Shown here piece by piece: positions 15,936 through 24,075 of a DNA stretch of 64,000 bases. Source of the DNA: a virus. Position 1 is the first letter of the stretch; each line of letters opens with the position of its first letter. The notes under the pieces were generated by a model. That model was not told where the DNA came from. It did not search any database and saw only the letters and a list, made by a program, of their open reading frames with translations. Position numbers and translations under genes: made by a program. The stretch covers positions 31,155 through 95,154 of the IMG/VR virus record IMGVR_UViG_3300002460_000002; one strand, written 5' to 3'.

Positions 15936-16796
15936 ATGGAATTCAAACACAACAATCACAGGATAGCGGGAAAGTGTCACGTCTCAACTTGTGCCGCAGC
16001 GACGGCCGCAATCGCGGACGGTAAGACTTTCTTCTCGAAGAGGGCTCCGATGATTGAGCTTTGCGAGGAGCACTTGTTCACGGCCCAGGACATGGCCAAG
16101 CAGCAAGGGCAAGAGCTGGTGTGGAAAGAGTATGTAGCGGCAGTCGTAGGTGTAGATCTGACAGGGGTTACTGAAAAGACGCCAGATACCTCTCTCGTCC
16201 CCGTCGAGAAGGTCAAGGCCGAGCTGGTCCAGGAAGTCACTCAGGCGGAGCAGGCCTTGACCCAGATCCGGACCTTCACGATCGAAACCAAGGAAGATCT
16301 CGAGTTCGCCGCGGAGATCCTCACCGACACCAAGCAGAGCATCAAGCGTCTGGACGACAAGCGGAAAGAGATCACGGACCCGATGAACAAGGCCCTGAAG
16401 GCAGCCAACGCGCTCTTCAAGCCGGCCATCACGTTCTACGAGGAGTGTGAGAGGCTCATCAAGTCTAAGATCGTCGAGGCCCACAAGAAAGCCGAGGATG
16501 CAGCCCGGATCGCGCTCGAAAGCGCGGGCGCTGCGGCAGTTGAAGGGGACGCAGGGGCGTTGACGACTGCGTTGCAGGTGCACGATGCCGCGGTGGAGTT
16601 TCCGGCCGCCGATGGTCTCCAGTACCGCACGTCGTGGAAGTTCGAGATCATGGACGAGGCGTTGATCCCGCGCGAGTACATGACGCCGAACCTGGCGTTG
16701 ATCAAGGGCGTGGTTACACACAAGAAGGGCGCGACCGAGATCCCAGGCGTCCGGGTGTACGAGGACAAGATCGTGGCGAGTGTAGGGTCGGCATGA
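15936..16796 (+). CDS. Phage coiled-coil protein with N-terminal zinc-like motif
   Basis: The 286-residue protein has a Cys/His pattern near the N-terminus (CHVSTC, then CEEH), a long helical region from about residue 90 to 200, and a C-terminal domain with 'WKFEIMDEALIPREYM' and 'IPGVRVYEDKIVA'. This C-terminal signature is shared by many siphophage proteins encoded among replication and recombination genes, whose function is unknown. It is co-transcribed with the resolvase. Confidence 0.8.
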   Translation: MEFKHNNHRIAGKCHVSTCAAATAAIADGKTFFSKRAPMIELCEEHLFTAQDMAKQQGQELVWKEYVAAVVGVDLTGVTEKTPDTSLVPVEKVKAELVQEVTQAEQALTQIRTFTIETKEDLEFAAEILTDTKQSIKRLDDKRKEITDPMNKALKAANALFKPAITFYEECERLIKSKIVEAHKKAEDAARIALESAGAAAVEGDAGALTTALQVHDAAVEFPAADGLQYRTSWKFEIMDEALIPREYMTPNLALIKGVVTHKKGATEIPGVRVYEDKIVASVGSA

Positions 16797-17353
16797 TCCC
16801 CCAGCATTCCTCTGTCTCGAACGAGCACTATACTCCGGCGCATGTCGTGGAGGCGGCCCGGGGTTTGCTCGGAAGGTTTGATCTTGACCCGGCGTCGTGC
16901 TTGGCCGCGAACGAAACCGTGCAGGCTGAGAAGATCTTCACGATCGAGGACGACGGTCTGAATCAGCCTTGGTTCGGAAAGGTTTTCCTGAATCCTCCAG
17001 GGGGCAAGTTGAAGCTGGTTGACGGCCGGTGGGTGCCCGTCGCCAAGGGGCCAGGGACATCCAGCATGCAGGTGTGGTGGAACAAGTTAGCAACCGAGTG
17101 GGAGAGTGGAAACGTCAAGGAAGCATTCTTCGTCGGGTTTACTCTCGAAGTTTTGCGATTGTCCCAGCGGTGCCTTCGACCCGTTCAAGACTTTCCGCGG
17201 TGCTACCCGGTGGAGCGGCTTTGTTTCGTCGGTGCTGACCCGACGCATGCAAACGTGCTCGTGTACCTGCCGCCGGATGAAGATGAAACGCATGTTGAGA
17301 GAATGGACGAAGCCTTTTCAGGAATCGGTGTTTGCGAAGGAGGACGACGGTGA
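16793..17353 (+). CDS. Phage-type DNA N6-adenine methyltransferase
   Basis: Starting at ATG 16793 (ATGA overlap), the 186-residue product carries the family's N-terminal signature (EHYTP, FDLDPASCLAANETV) and the catalytic-loop motif VFLNPPGG (NPP at 67-69). This is the compact phage-type adenine methyltransferase family that methylates DNA at N6 of adenine, giving protection or marking replicated DNA. It is one of three DNA methyltransferases in the window. Confidence 0.88.
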   Translation: MIPQHSSVSNEHYTPAHVVEAARGLLGRFDLDPASCLAANETVQAEKIFTIEDDGLNQPWFGKVFLNPPGGKLKLVDGRWVPVAKGPGTSSMQVWWNKLATEWESGNVKEAFFVGFTLEVLRLSQRCLRPVQDFPRCYPVERLCFVGADPTHANVLVYLPPDEDETHVERMDEAFSGIGVCEGGRR

Positions 17354-17940
17354 CTTCAATCCTAGGCCCAGGGCGCTTCTGGTCCATCCACAGAAAAGTG
17401 TTTGATGCTCTTCATCCAGAGCTTTCAGATCTCGATGTACTGAACCTGGAAGACATCGCGATCAGCCTCGGGAACATCTGCCGGTTCGGGGGTCATCTCA
17501 GAATTTTTTATTCGGTAGCTTGTCATTCTCGTTTTGTCGCGCGCATCCTCCAGGCCCGTCGTTTTCCGAACGAGGTTGCGTTCGCAGGCCTGGTTCACGA
17601 CGTCGTCGAAATCATTACAGGGGATGTGATCAGCCCCATGAAACCGGTGTTCGGGGAGGGCCTGAAAGAAGTTGAAAACTTGTGGACACCTGTCGTCGAG
17701 AAGTGGTTTGGTCTGCCGGAGGGAGCGACGAAGGCCCCTGAAGTGAAGGATGCTGACCTGACCGCGTACTACATCGAGAACAAGATCTTGCGTGGTTGGG
17801 AGGGGCAGCACGTCGATCATCTGGAAGACATTGCTCTTCCGATAGCAGCTCTGGCGTATGCCGATCTGTTGCACACTCCGCTGCTACCGCAACCTGCAGG
17901 TCAAGAGTGGTACCTGGAAGTTAAGAGGCGCAGATCATGA
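17350..17940 (+). CDS. HD-domain phosphohydrolase
   Basis: GTG 17350 overlaps the methyltransferase stop. The 196-residue product has YSVACHSRF (His59), GLVHDVVEI (His83-Asp84) and a later Asp in VKDADL, the H...HD...D metal site of HD hydrolases. The layout is close to YfbR-like deoxyribonucleoside 5'-monophosphatases. In this operon it may adjust nucleotide pools for replication. Confidence 0.85.
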   Translation: MTSILGPGRFWSIHRKVFDALHPELSDLDVLNLEDIAISLGNICRFGGHLRIFYSVACHSRFVARILQARRFPNEVAFAGLVHDVVEIITGDVISPMKPVFGEGLKEVENLWTPVVEKWFGLPEGATKAPEVKDADLTAYYIENKILRGWEGQHVDHLEDIALPIAALAYADLLHTPLLPQPAGQEWYLEVKRRRS

Positions 17941-18122
17941 TCCCCTCCACCTGGCTCAACATCGGCCGTGTCATCCAAACTGTGCGCAAGGGCGACCTCA
18001 TCTCCATCGAGGTCCAGGGCGGCTTCGTCCGCAAACCCGCGCCGTGCGCCGGCCTCATGATCGAAGACAGAAACCAAATCACGATGTTCGTCCCGGACGA
18101 ACTAGGAGTTTTGAAAAAGTGA
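17937..18122 (+). CDS. Small beta-rich unknown protein
   Basis: A 61-residue protein, ATG overlapping the HD gene stop. The sequence alternates short strands (VRKGDLISIEVQGG, NQITMFVPDE), as in a small beta-barrel. No family is recognised. Confidence 0.7.
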   Translation: MIPSTWLNIGRVIQTVRKGDLISIEVQGGFVRKPAPCAGLMIEDRNQITMFVPDELGVLKK

Positions 18123-18238
18123 CGCCCCGAAGGTCTGTTAAACCGGGAAAGGCGCCCGACGGAGGCTGCGTCATTGTTGGCGTGGTCGGAGTTCCGTCGG
18201 GTGCCGGGCGACTTTGCAAGAAAAAGGAATCTACATGA
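18119..18238 (+). CDS. 39-residue coupled mini-gene containing a long inverted repeat
   Basis: GTG 18119 overlaps the preceding stop (GTGA), and the frame ends at TGA 18236-18238, overlapping the ATG of the next gene (ATGA). The small basic Gly/Val/Pro product (VTPRRSVKPGKAPDGG start) therefore fills an otherwise empty gap, and coupling at both ends supports translation. The DNA also contains a 13-bp inverted repeat (18151-18163 / 18193-18205) that may fold in the mRNA. Confidence 0.55.
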   Translation: MTPRRSVKPGKAPDGGCVIVGVVGVPSGAGRLCKKKEST

Positions 18239-19386
18239 CCACCATCCCCATCGAAGACGAAAAAGATCTCCGGTTGATCGCCGACATGGAGTTCGCCAAC
18301 GACACGTCGCCGGAGGAAAAAACACTCCTACGGAAGTGGACGAAGATGTTCGAGGAGGTTCGAGACGTCCGGCTCGAAATCACTCGCTGCAAGGAAATGA
18401 TCCAGGACAAGACTCTTCCGGGAGTGTTGTCTTCATGGCTAACAGATCCGTCGCTCGCCGCACACATCAAAGGCGAAGAAGTCCGCGCCGACAAGATCGA
18501 CGCCGAGATGAAGCCGTTGTGGGCCGAGTACGAGGTGTTGCGTGACAGGATGGTGCCGGTGCGGAGGGAGAAAGCAGAGCGGGTACAGAAGTTGTTGATG
18601 AATCACGGGGTTCAAAGAGCACAAGAGATCATCGACAACGGTTGTACAGGGTTGTTTCGTCTGTTTTTGCCTTCTGATGAGGAAGGACCAATCGGATTTG
18701 CGAGTGGTATCCATTCAAGTCTTCAAGAAGGGAAAGAAGAGACCGCGATCGAAACCGTCAGATTCGTCCGCGAGAACATGGGTGGCGCCCGCGTTTCTCT
18801 CCCGTGTTACGTTGGTCCCGATCGTTACTGCTTGATCCACCAGACGATCGGCGGTCTTCAGTTTGGACAGAAGGCGTTGCACGCGGACCAAGTTCGCTAC
18901 ATCTCTCGCGACCTGACCCCGGAGGAAAAAGGCCACGTTAACCTGGTTGAGAACGTGCGACGGCGCGAGGGGAACATGCGCGACGGCAAGGCGATCTTGA
19001 CCGGGCAACGGGTTCCTGATGATCTCGGCATCGAGAGTCTGTCGCCTCAAGACGCGGCCTTCAAGAGACAGATGGATGCCGCGGGTGTTTCGTCTCCGGG
19101 GGTGGTCGTACCAGAAGTTCCACCTTTCACCTGCCCCGAGCACGGCGCAATCTCGTGGGGGTGTCGGTACTGTCTCGCCCAGGCGTTGGTCAACGGGCCG
19201 TTGGAGGTTGAAATTACCGCGCAGGCCACGATCGCGACGATTGAGGGCCAAGGCACAGGCCCGCTTCAGACCGTGGCCGCGAGTGGTATGGCCGCATACC
19301 TGGAGAATCTCGATGCCGGCGGCGCCCACGAGGTCAAGGTCTACGCCAAGGTGGCATCGTTCCGACGCAAGCTCGCGATGGACTGA
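18235..19386 (+). CDS. Unknown protein, coiled coil plus zinc-ribbon-like segment
   Basis: The 383-residue product starts at ATG 18235, which has a good AAAAAGGA site. The first 130 residues are helical. A Cys set in 'CPEHGAISWGCRYCLAQA' near residue 300 looks like a zinc ribbon. The terminal 60 residues include a basic amphipathic end. The family is not recognised. It sits between HD/nucleotide genes and ThyX. Confidence 0.78.
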   Translation: MTTIPIEDEKDLRLIADMEFANDTSPEEKTLLRKWTKMFEEVRDVRLEITRCKEMIQDKTLPGVLSSWLTDPSLAAHIKGEEVRADKIDAEMKPLWAEYEVLRDRMVPVRREKAERVQKLLMNHGVQRAQEIIDNGCTGLFRLFLPSDEEGPIGFASGIHSSLQEGKEETAIETVRFVRENMGGARVSLPCYVGPDRYCLIHQTIGGLQFGQKALHADQVRYISRDLTPEEKGHVNLVENVRRREGNMRDGKAILTGQRVPDDLGIESLSPQDAAFKRQMDAAGVSSPGVVVPEVPPFTCPEHGAISWGCRYCLAQALVNGPLEVEITAQATIATIEGQGTGPLQTVAASGMAAYLENLDAGGAHEVKVYAKVASFRRKLAMD

Positions 19387-19387
19387 C

Positions 19388-19558
19388 GTGAAATCAACTT
19401 GCTCTGTCTTCTCGTCCTCTCTTCTGGAATTCGCGCGTTGCGCGTCTCCGGCGGATTGGACGTTATTGCTCTTGATCGTGTTGATCACGACTGGACCCAT
19501 CATTGCTTTGTGCGTGCGGATTGCGCGGAAAGGGAGCACCGGTGGAACTGACCGCTGA
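19388..19558 (+). CDS. Small single-pass membrane protein
   Basis: GTG 19388 gives 56 residues with one strong transmembrane segment (WTLLLLIVLITTGPIIALCV, about 24-43) and a basic C-terminal tail. It lies in the 246-base gap before the P-loop protein gene. Short size and a weak start site make it tentative. Confidence 0.5.
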   Translation: MKSTCSVFSSSLLEFARCASPADWTLLLLIVLITTGPIIALCVRIARKGSTGGTDR

Positions 19559-19632
19559 AGGCTACCCCGCGTCAGGGTCGTGCAATTCGTGGTTGTCGGC
19601 GGGGAGAACAAACAAAATGTGGAAGGAGCAAC

Positions 19633-19845
19633 ATGGGCATCACTATCACGGTTAAGGGACCGCATAACTCAGGCAAGACGACGGCGGCCAACCTCATCAA
19701 GATGTTTCTGGAGGAGAATGGCTACCAGGACGTGAAAGTGGAAGACGTGCCGCCGATGCCGGTAGATCAGAAGCCGCAGTTCTGGGATCGGTTCACGAAG
19801 AATCGAGAGCGGTCGGTGCGGATCAAAGTTGAGCTGGAGGAATAG
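19633..19845 (+). CDS. Small P-loop nucleotide-binding protein
   Basis: A 70-residue protein with a clean Walker A GPHNSGKT at residues 9-16 after a first beta strand, ending in basic and acidic residues. It is about the size of a P-loop half domain, too short to be a full kinase, and such stand-alone P-loop mini-proteins recur in phages. It has a strong GGAAGGAG ribosome-binding site and directly precedes ThyX. Confidence 0.8.
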   Translation: MGITITVKGPHNSGKTTAANLIKMFLEENGYQDVKVEDVPPMPVDQKPQFWDRFTKNRERSVRIKVELEE

Positions 19846-19847
19846 TC

Positions 19848-20846
19848 ATGGCTTTTGAATGCAAGATCGCGGCTGACAGCTTGGCACCTTGCGGGGCGCG
19901 CTTGACGACATTCATCGTCACGTACCCCCGAGCAATTCACTCAGAGATCATGACGCACAGGATCTTGACGAAGTCGTCGGCGTCATCGCGCGCGATTCCG
20001 ACGGAGAAGCTAATCGAGCGTGTGAAGATGGATCCCTGGATTCCAGACTACATCGGAGCGAATCAAAAGGGCATGCAGCCGGGTGAAGAGTTGAGCGGAA
20101 TTGATCGAACGGCAGCGGTAGTGGAATGGTTGCAGGCGCGCAACCGTGCGGTCGAGCATGCGCGCAATCTAATCACGCTGAAGGTTCACAAGGGAGTCAT
20201 CAACCGCCTGCTCGAACCCTGGATGTGGATCACGGTCATCATCTCTGGCACCGAGTGGGAAAATTTCTTCGGCCTGCGTTGTCACGAAGCTGCCGAGCCG
20301 CATTTTCAGCACATCGCTCGGATGATGAAAACTGCGCGGGACGCGTCGGTGCCGAAGAAACTTGGTCTAGAAGAGTGGCACTTGCCGTTGATTTTTCAGG
20401 AAGACTGGGATGCGGTGTTGTCTCAGGAGACGGAAAAAAGAACGAAACGAGAAGAAATGACGGAAAAAGCAGAAGCGTTATTGATCAAGGTCTCCGTCGG
20501 TCGTTGTGCTCGCGTCTCGTATCTGAACCACGAAGGCAAGCGCGACCTACAAGCCGACATCGAGCTTCACGATCGTCTGATGGTCCAGCGACCGTTGCAC
20601 GCCGCGCCGGCAGAACACGTTGTGCAGGCGATGGATTGGCCGGAGTGGTTCCGAAGGTCTTCGCTCGGTGATTTCACACCCGCAGAGGTTCGGACTCGGT
20701 ATCTCAAGCAGGACGCGACCTTTGGACATCTTGAAAAAGCACAGGTTGCCGTCGTGCTTGATGAGATGCAGTCCGGCAACTATCTAGGCTTCAAGCAGTA
20801 CCGCAAGACCCTGGTCGACGAACACATCGGAGGCTTGATGCCATGA
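19848..20846 (+). CDS. thyX: Flavin-dependent thymidylate synthase
   Basis: The 332-residue protein carries the ThyX signature in the divergent form seen in phages: 'THRILTKSSASSRAIP' (36-51) in place of the standard RHRxxS motif, and a WENFFGLRCHEAAEPHFQ segment for substrate binding. ThyX makes dTMP from dUMP with FAD and methylenetetrahydrofolate. With the dCMP deaminase downstream it supplies thymidylate for phage DNA. Confidence 0.88.
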   Translation: MAFECKIAADSLAPCGARLTTFIVTYPRAIHSEIMTHRILTKSSASSRAIPTEKLIERVKMDPWIPDYIGANQKGMQPGEELSGIDRTAAVVEWLQARNRAVEHARNLITLKVHKGVINRLLEPWMWITVIISGTEWENFFGLRCHEAAEPHFQHIARMMKTARDASVPKKLGLEEWHLPLIFQEDWDAVLSQETEKRTKREEMTEKAEALLIKVSVGRCARVSYLNHEGKRDLQADIELHDRLMVQRPLHAAPAEHVVQAMDWPEWFRRSSLGDFTPAEVRTRYLKQDATFGHLEKAQVAVVLDEMQSGNYLGFKQYRKTLVDEHIGGLMP

Positions 20847-21085
20847 AAACAGAATTCAAGATAGGTGTGTACGAGCACTATAAGGGAGGCAAGTACCTGG
20901 TACTCGGCCTTGCTGGCTCTTCTGATGAGGCGACGGACGGTCAATTGATGGTCGTCTACGTCTGTCTGTACACCGACAAGGGAGGACCGTACATGCGGGT
21001 GCGGTCGTTTAAAGAATTTACCGAGCCGGTTAGTACCGAGAAATATTTTGGGCCGCGCTTTCGGTACATCGGAGACGGGACATGA
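20843..21085 (+). CDS. DUF1653-family protein
   Basis: An 80-residue beta-rich protein, ATG overlapping thyX. The pattern YEHYKGGKYLVLGLA, then 'MVVYVCLYTDKGGPYMRVR' and a final PRFRYI is that of DUF1653, a family of small proteins often linked to nucleotide or RNA metabolism genes; its function is unknown. Confidence 0.82.
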   Translation: MKTEFKIGVYEHYKGGKYLVLGLAGSSDEATDGQLMVVYVCLYTDKGGPYMRVRSFKEFTEPVSTEKYFGPRFRYIGDGT

Positions 21086-21504
21086 CCCGTCCTTCCTTCG
21101 AGCACATCCACATGGAGATGGCGAAGCTCATCGCCAGGCGGTCGACGTGCGCCCGTCTCCAGGTTGGTTGCGTGATCACGTCGTCTGACTACTGGAAAGT
21201 GCTTGCTGTGGGGTACAACGGCAACGCTGCCGGTCTTCCGAACGGTTGCGATTCCGAAACTCCTGGCTCTTGTGGTTGCGTACATTCAGAAACGAACGCA
21301 CTCGTAAAATGTGACTGCCCCCGGTCGACGGAGAAGATCATCTTCGTTACCGACCTCCCGTGCAAGATGTGCGCGAAGTTGATCGTGAACCTCGGCAACG
21401 TCAAGAAGGTGTACTACGGCCGAGACTACCGACTGCGTGAGGGTGAAGAGGTTTTGAAACAGGCAGGAATTTCAATCGAGAAATTTGAGGGAGATCCAAC
21501 ATGA
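21082..21504 (+). CDS. Deoxycytidylate (dCMP) deaminase
   Basis: A 140-residue zinc deaminase: CVHSETNA gives the zinc His68 and catalytic Glu70, and LPCKMC gives Cys94 and Cys97. Length and layout fit dCMP deaminase (ComEB/T4 Cd type), which makes dUMP for ThyX. Additional Cys residues at about 56-66 resemble the structural zinc of phage enzymes. Overlaps at both ends (ATGA) place it in the thyX operon. Confidence 0.9.
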   Translation: MTRPSFEHIHMEMAKLIARRSTCARLQVGCVITSSDYWKVLAVGYNGNAAGLPNGCDSETPGSCGCVHSETNALVKCDCPRSTEKIIFVTDLPCKMCAKLIVNLGNVKKVYYGRDYRLREGEEVLKQAGISIEKFEGDPT

Positions 21505-21917
21505 ATGAGCAAGAGCGAACGTTCGTAAGAGAAGCGGCACCCCGAGGCGAGTTGATGATTCTTCCGCACATCTCAGCAGACCGCGACTTCCGCGCCTGCA
21601 TGGAGGCGTGTGACAAGCTGTTGACCCAGAAAGGCGCCGACTACGAAGTGAAGGCGTTGACCGCGAAGGAGCAGGAAGATCGCGACCGGCAGCGTGTGAG
21701 CAACTTCTACGCCGAGGCCGCGTCCCTTGGGCTCACGCCGTTCCAGGTGCTTGGGGTGTACATGCACAAGCACCAGCGTGCGATCGATAAGTTTCTCGCG
21801 ACGGGCTCGGTTGCGAGTGAGCCGATCGAAACGCGAATTTTCGACAACATAAATTACCTGTTGCTGGCTTACAAACTTTGCAAGGTTGAGGAGCGTGCGA
21901 AGGCCGGCACTCCGTGA
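21501..21917 (+). CDS. DUF1599-like nucleotide-modification-associated protein
   Basis: The 138-residue protein has QKGADYEVK, RQRVSNFYAEAASLGL, YMHKHQRAIDKF, 'SEPIETRIFDNINYLLL'. This series fits the DUF1599 / nucleotide modification associated domain 1 family, found beside base-modification genes in phages. Its precise role is unknown. Position after dCMP deaminase supports a nucleotide-related function. Confidence 0.8.
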   Translation: MNEQERTFVREAAPRGELMILPHISADRDFRACMEACDKLLTQKGADYEVKALTAKEQEDRDRQRVSNFYAEAASLGLTPFQVLGVYMHKHQRAIDKFLATGSVASEPIETRIFDNINYLLLAYKLCKVEERAKAGTP

Positions 21918-22189
21918 CCCGCGCTCTCGTCCGCTACATCCCCCCACCGAAAGGTCCCATCATGCCCGTCCAAGTCTGTACCCACTGCAAGCGCCCGACC
22001 GGGGCGCACTACCGGGTGACCCGGTTCGACGCCTCTTCAAATGAGAAGGGCTCGGTGGTAGTCTGTTCGTTGCTTTGCCTCCTCAACTGGGTGTACGCAT
22101 ACAGCACGGCTCAGGGTCTGCAGTTGGCCCAGGGGGTCAGCAACGCCTTCCAGCAGGTGGTAGAGGCTTTCCGAGGGCTGAAAAAGTGA
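21914..22189 (+). CDS. Small zinc-finger-like protein
   Basis: A 91-residue product from GTG 21914 (GTGA overlap), with strongly coding-type third positions from this start. ATG 21962, with an AAAGG site, is the alternative. It contains CTHCKRP and CSLLC, a likely four-Cys zinc site, then an amphipathic helix. Function unknown; perhaps RNA- or DNA-binding given the RRM neighbour. Confidence 0.75.
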   Translation: MTRALVRYIPPPKGPIMPVQVCTHCKRPTGAHYRVTRFDASSNEKGSVVVCSLLCLLNWVYAYSTAQGLQLAQGVSNAFQQVVEAFRGLKK

Positions 22190-22428
22190 CCCGGCTCTTC
22201 GTCGGCAACCTGCACTACGACGCCACGGAGAAAGACTTGCAGGAGTATTTCGAGTCGTTGACCTGCACCGTTGCCAGCGTGAAGATCATCATCGACAAGG
22301 AGACCACTCGCAGCAAGGGTTACGGCTTCGTCGAGGTGAAGGAAACCTTGGAAGAGGCGCTCCGGTTGACCGAAAACACGGTCTTCTTCAATCGGCCGCT
22401 CCGGGTCGAGGCTGGCAACCGGAAGTAA
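22186..22428 (+). CDS. RRM-type RNA-binding protein
   Basis: GTG 22186 overlaps the preceding stop. The 80-residue protein is a single RNA recognition motif: RNP2 is LFVGNL (4-9) and RNP1 is KGYGFVEV (44-51), with the usual beta-alpha-beta spacing. Stand-alone RRM proteins are known in some bacteria (for example cyanobacteria) but are unusual in phages. It would bind single-stranded RNA, possibly phage mRNA. It is the last gene of the replication/nucleotide operon. Confidence 0.9.
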   Translation: MTRLFVGNLHYDATEKDLQEYFESLTCTVASVKIIIDKETTRSKGYGFVEVKETLEEALRLTENTVFFNRPLRVEAGNRK

Positions 22429-22455
22429 GGCGCGACGCCTACATATAGTGCGTGC

Positions 22456-22484
22456 TTGACGGCGTGAAGCATTGGACCTAGGAT
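22456..22484 (+). promoter_or_regulatory. Leaderless-type promoter
   Basis: TTGACG (22456-22461), a 17-base spacer and TAGGAT (22479-22484) lie so that the ATG of the next gene begins only 7 bases after the -10 box. No Shine-Dalgarno sequence is seen. Confidence 0.6.
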
Positions 22485-22490
22485 GGCTGC

Positions 22491-22922
22491 ATGATCTTGG
22501 GCCAGACAGCGAATCGAATGTCCGATTTTACGCGTCCTCAAGACGCCAATTTCTACAACCCGACGCTGATGAAGACGGCTTTTTACAGCCACTTCACCCC
22601 GTTCCGACAGCACTTGCTGCCGATGGCGTCGTTCCGGCCGAACCTGCCGGGGTTGCCGGGAAGGATGCGGCCGGTGCCGACGCAACAGTCGTTCGCGCCG
22701 GGTGTTCCATCCGCACCGACGATGCTGAAGGGCTTCGGTCATGCTCCGGGCGTTTCACCGTTCGCGTTCATGGACACCGACCCATCGCGCACGATGCGCT
22801 CGGGTGCCTGGATGTCGGTGACTCCCGGTGGTGTTCGTCAGGGCGTCACGCAGTCCGGTCAGTTCCTGACTCGCCAGATGACCGGGTACGGCCCCGGCTT
22901 CCGCCCCGCCGGTCAGTTTTAG
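22491..22922 (+). CDS. Proline/glycine/methionine-rich protein, possibly virion-associated
   Basis: The 143-residue product starts at ATG 22491 (ATG 22518 is an alternative). It has no hydrophobic segment and is unusually rich in Pro, Gly, Phe and Met (for example NLPGLPGRMRPVPTQQSF). This suggests an extended structural or linker protein. It starts a new block of small virion-like genes with its own promoter. Confidence 0.75.
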   Translation: MILGQTANRMSDFTRPQDANFYNPTLMKTAFYSHFTPFRQHLLPMASFRPNLPGLPGRMRPVPTQQSFAPGVPSAPTMLKGFGHAPGVSPFAFMDTDPSRTMRSGAWMSVTPGGVRQGVTQSGQFLTRQMTGYGPGFRPAGQF

Positions 22923-22930
22923 GAGCCGCT

Positions 22931-23185
22931 TTGCGGTATCCGAATCCCGACAACATCGTACGGTACGGCGGCGGAATGCCGCAATACGTGCCTTATTTGA
23001 CGACGCAGGCCGGGGCGCCTGGTGTTCCGATCCACGACCACCGCGGGTACATCGACGTGAACAAGAACGGCGTGACCGACACCGTGGCGTCGCACTACCA
23101 CAACATCCGAGCCGGCCGAATCGTGCCGAGCGACCGCGACGGGCACACACACAAGATGACCTGGTTGCCGACGGGAGCTGGGTGA
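22931..23185 (+). CDS. Small His-containing unknown protein
   Basis: TTG 22931 is five bases after an AGGAG site, giving 84 residues. Several histidines (IHDHRG, ASHYHN, DGHTHKM) could bind a metal. The family is not recognised. Co-transcribed with the preceding gene. Confidence 0.72.
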   Translation: MRYPNPDNIVRYGGGMPQYVPYLTTQAGAPGVPIHDHRGYIDVNKNGVTDTVASHYHNIRAGRIVPSDRDGHTHKMTWLPTGAG

Positions 23186-23403
23186 TGGCGAAGTGGTACG
23201 CGGTCTCCACGGGTAGCGGATTCGTTGTCGGGAAGACAAGTCGTCCCGCAGGCGGCCGGTACGCCTTCGGTCCGTACCGCAGCAAGAAAAAAGCGTGTGA
23301 GGTCGGTTGTTATCAGGGTCAGGCTCGTACGCCGCGGGGATGTCCGGTAAATGCGTGCGCGCATCCGACGTTTTCAGGTGCTCGTCGCCGGAGGAAACGT
23401 TGA
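23185..23403 (+). CDS. Small basic Cys-containing protein with Arg-rich tail
   Basis: A 72-residue protein from ATG 23185. It has four cysteines in the second half and ends ARRRRKR. The DNA for the tail (CGCCGGAGGAAACG) also provides the Shine-Dalgarno site for the next gene. First member of a series of small genes with this type of junction. Function unknown. Confidence 0.75.
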   Translation: MAKWYAVSTGSGFVVGKTSRPAGGRYAFGPYRSKKKACEVGCYQGQARTPRGCPVNACAHPTFSGARRRRKR

Positions 23404-23597
23404 TGAAAAAACGCCGTCGCCGTCGAATCCACCTGGGTGAAGTCTCCAAAAAGGACTTCATCTCGATCGCCGACGTTCTCTGCCGGAACAGCGCTTCGTC
23501 GGCCGTCGTCAGCGGGCTTGCACACTACTTCGGCAGCCAGAATCCGCGCTTCGACCAGAATCGTTTCGTCGCTGCCACATCGAAGTGCCGAGCGTAA
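23403..23597 (+). CDS. Small basic protein of a recurrent phage family
   Basis: ATG 23403 overlaps the previous stop. The 64-residue product begins MKKRRRRRIHLGEVSKKDF and contains 'YFGSQNPRFDQNRFVAAT'. I have the impression of a recurrent small phage protein but cannot name it. The basic N-terminus suggests nucleic-acid contact. Confidence 0.75.
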   Translation: MKKRRRRRIHLGEVSKKDFISIADVLCRNSASSAVVSGLAHYFGSQNPRFDQNRFVAATSKCRA

Positions 23598-23600
23598 TCC

Positions 23601-24038
23601 ATGTCCGCCAACCTTTTTAGAAATCAGCCTCTGACGGTCAGCTTCGTCGCGTCGAAGCCGTTTTCGATCGTCGGCAACAAGATCGTCCTCGATTGGACGT
23701 TGGTTGTGGCGACCGGTACCACTCAGGTCAGGTGGTACTTCGAGTTCTGTGGTCCGCGCCAGGACGCCGACGATCCGAATGATGCCGCGACGACGTGGTT
23801 CCGTGAGGTTGACGAAGTTGATGCCGGCAACGGTGTAGTGAGCATGGCCCAGGTCATTCGGTCGTTGCATGTCAACGGCGGAACCACGGGCTTGACCGTC
23901 GGGACGCACAACATCCACATGGAGTTCGAGCGGATCGCAGCCTTCGGTCGGATCCAGCTCGAGTTGATCACCGGTGCCGGTACTGTCATCGCGACGGTAG
24001 ATGAAGAGCTTGGAAGCACGCCGCAGTCGTCCTCGTAG
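23601..24038 (+). CDS. Beta-rich protein, possibly structural
   Basis: A 145-residue protein without Cys-rich or membrane parts, built of alternating beta strands (for example TTQVRWYFEF, GTHNIHMEFERI, GRIQLELITG). Such an immunoglobulin-like or jelly-roll profile would suit a head decoration, neck or baseplate protein, but no family is recognised. Confidence 0.75.
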   Translation: MSANLFRNQPLTVSFVASKPFSIVGNKIVLDWTLVVATGTTQVRWYFEFCGPRQDADDPNDAATTWFREVDEVDAGNGVVSMAQVIRSLHVNGGTTGLTVGTHNIHMEFERIAAFGRIQLELITGAGTVIATVDEELGSTPQSSS

Positions 24039-24068
24039 TTGACCGGGACGGCCTCGGGGGCGTATCGT
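24039..24068 (+). promoter_or_regulatory. Leaderless-type promoter
   Basis: TTGACC (24039-24044) and TATCGT (24063-24068) are 18 bases apart, and the ATG of the next gene starts 7 bases after the -10 box. No ribosome-binding site is present. Confidence 0.55.
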
Positions 24069-24075
24069 AGCCCTC

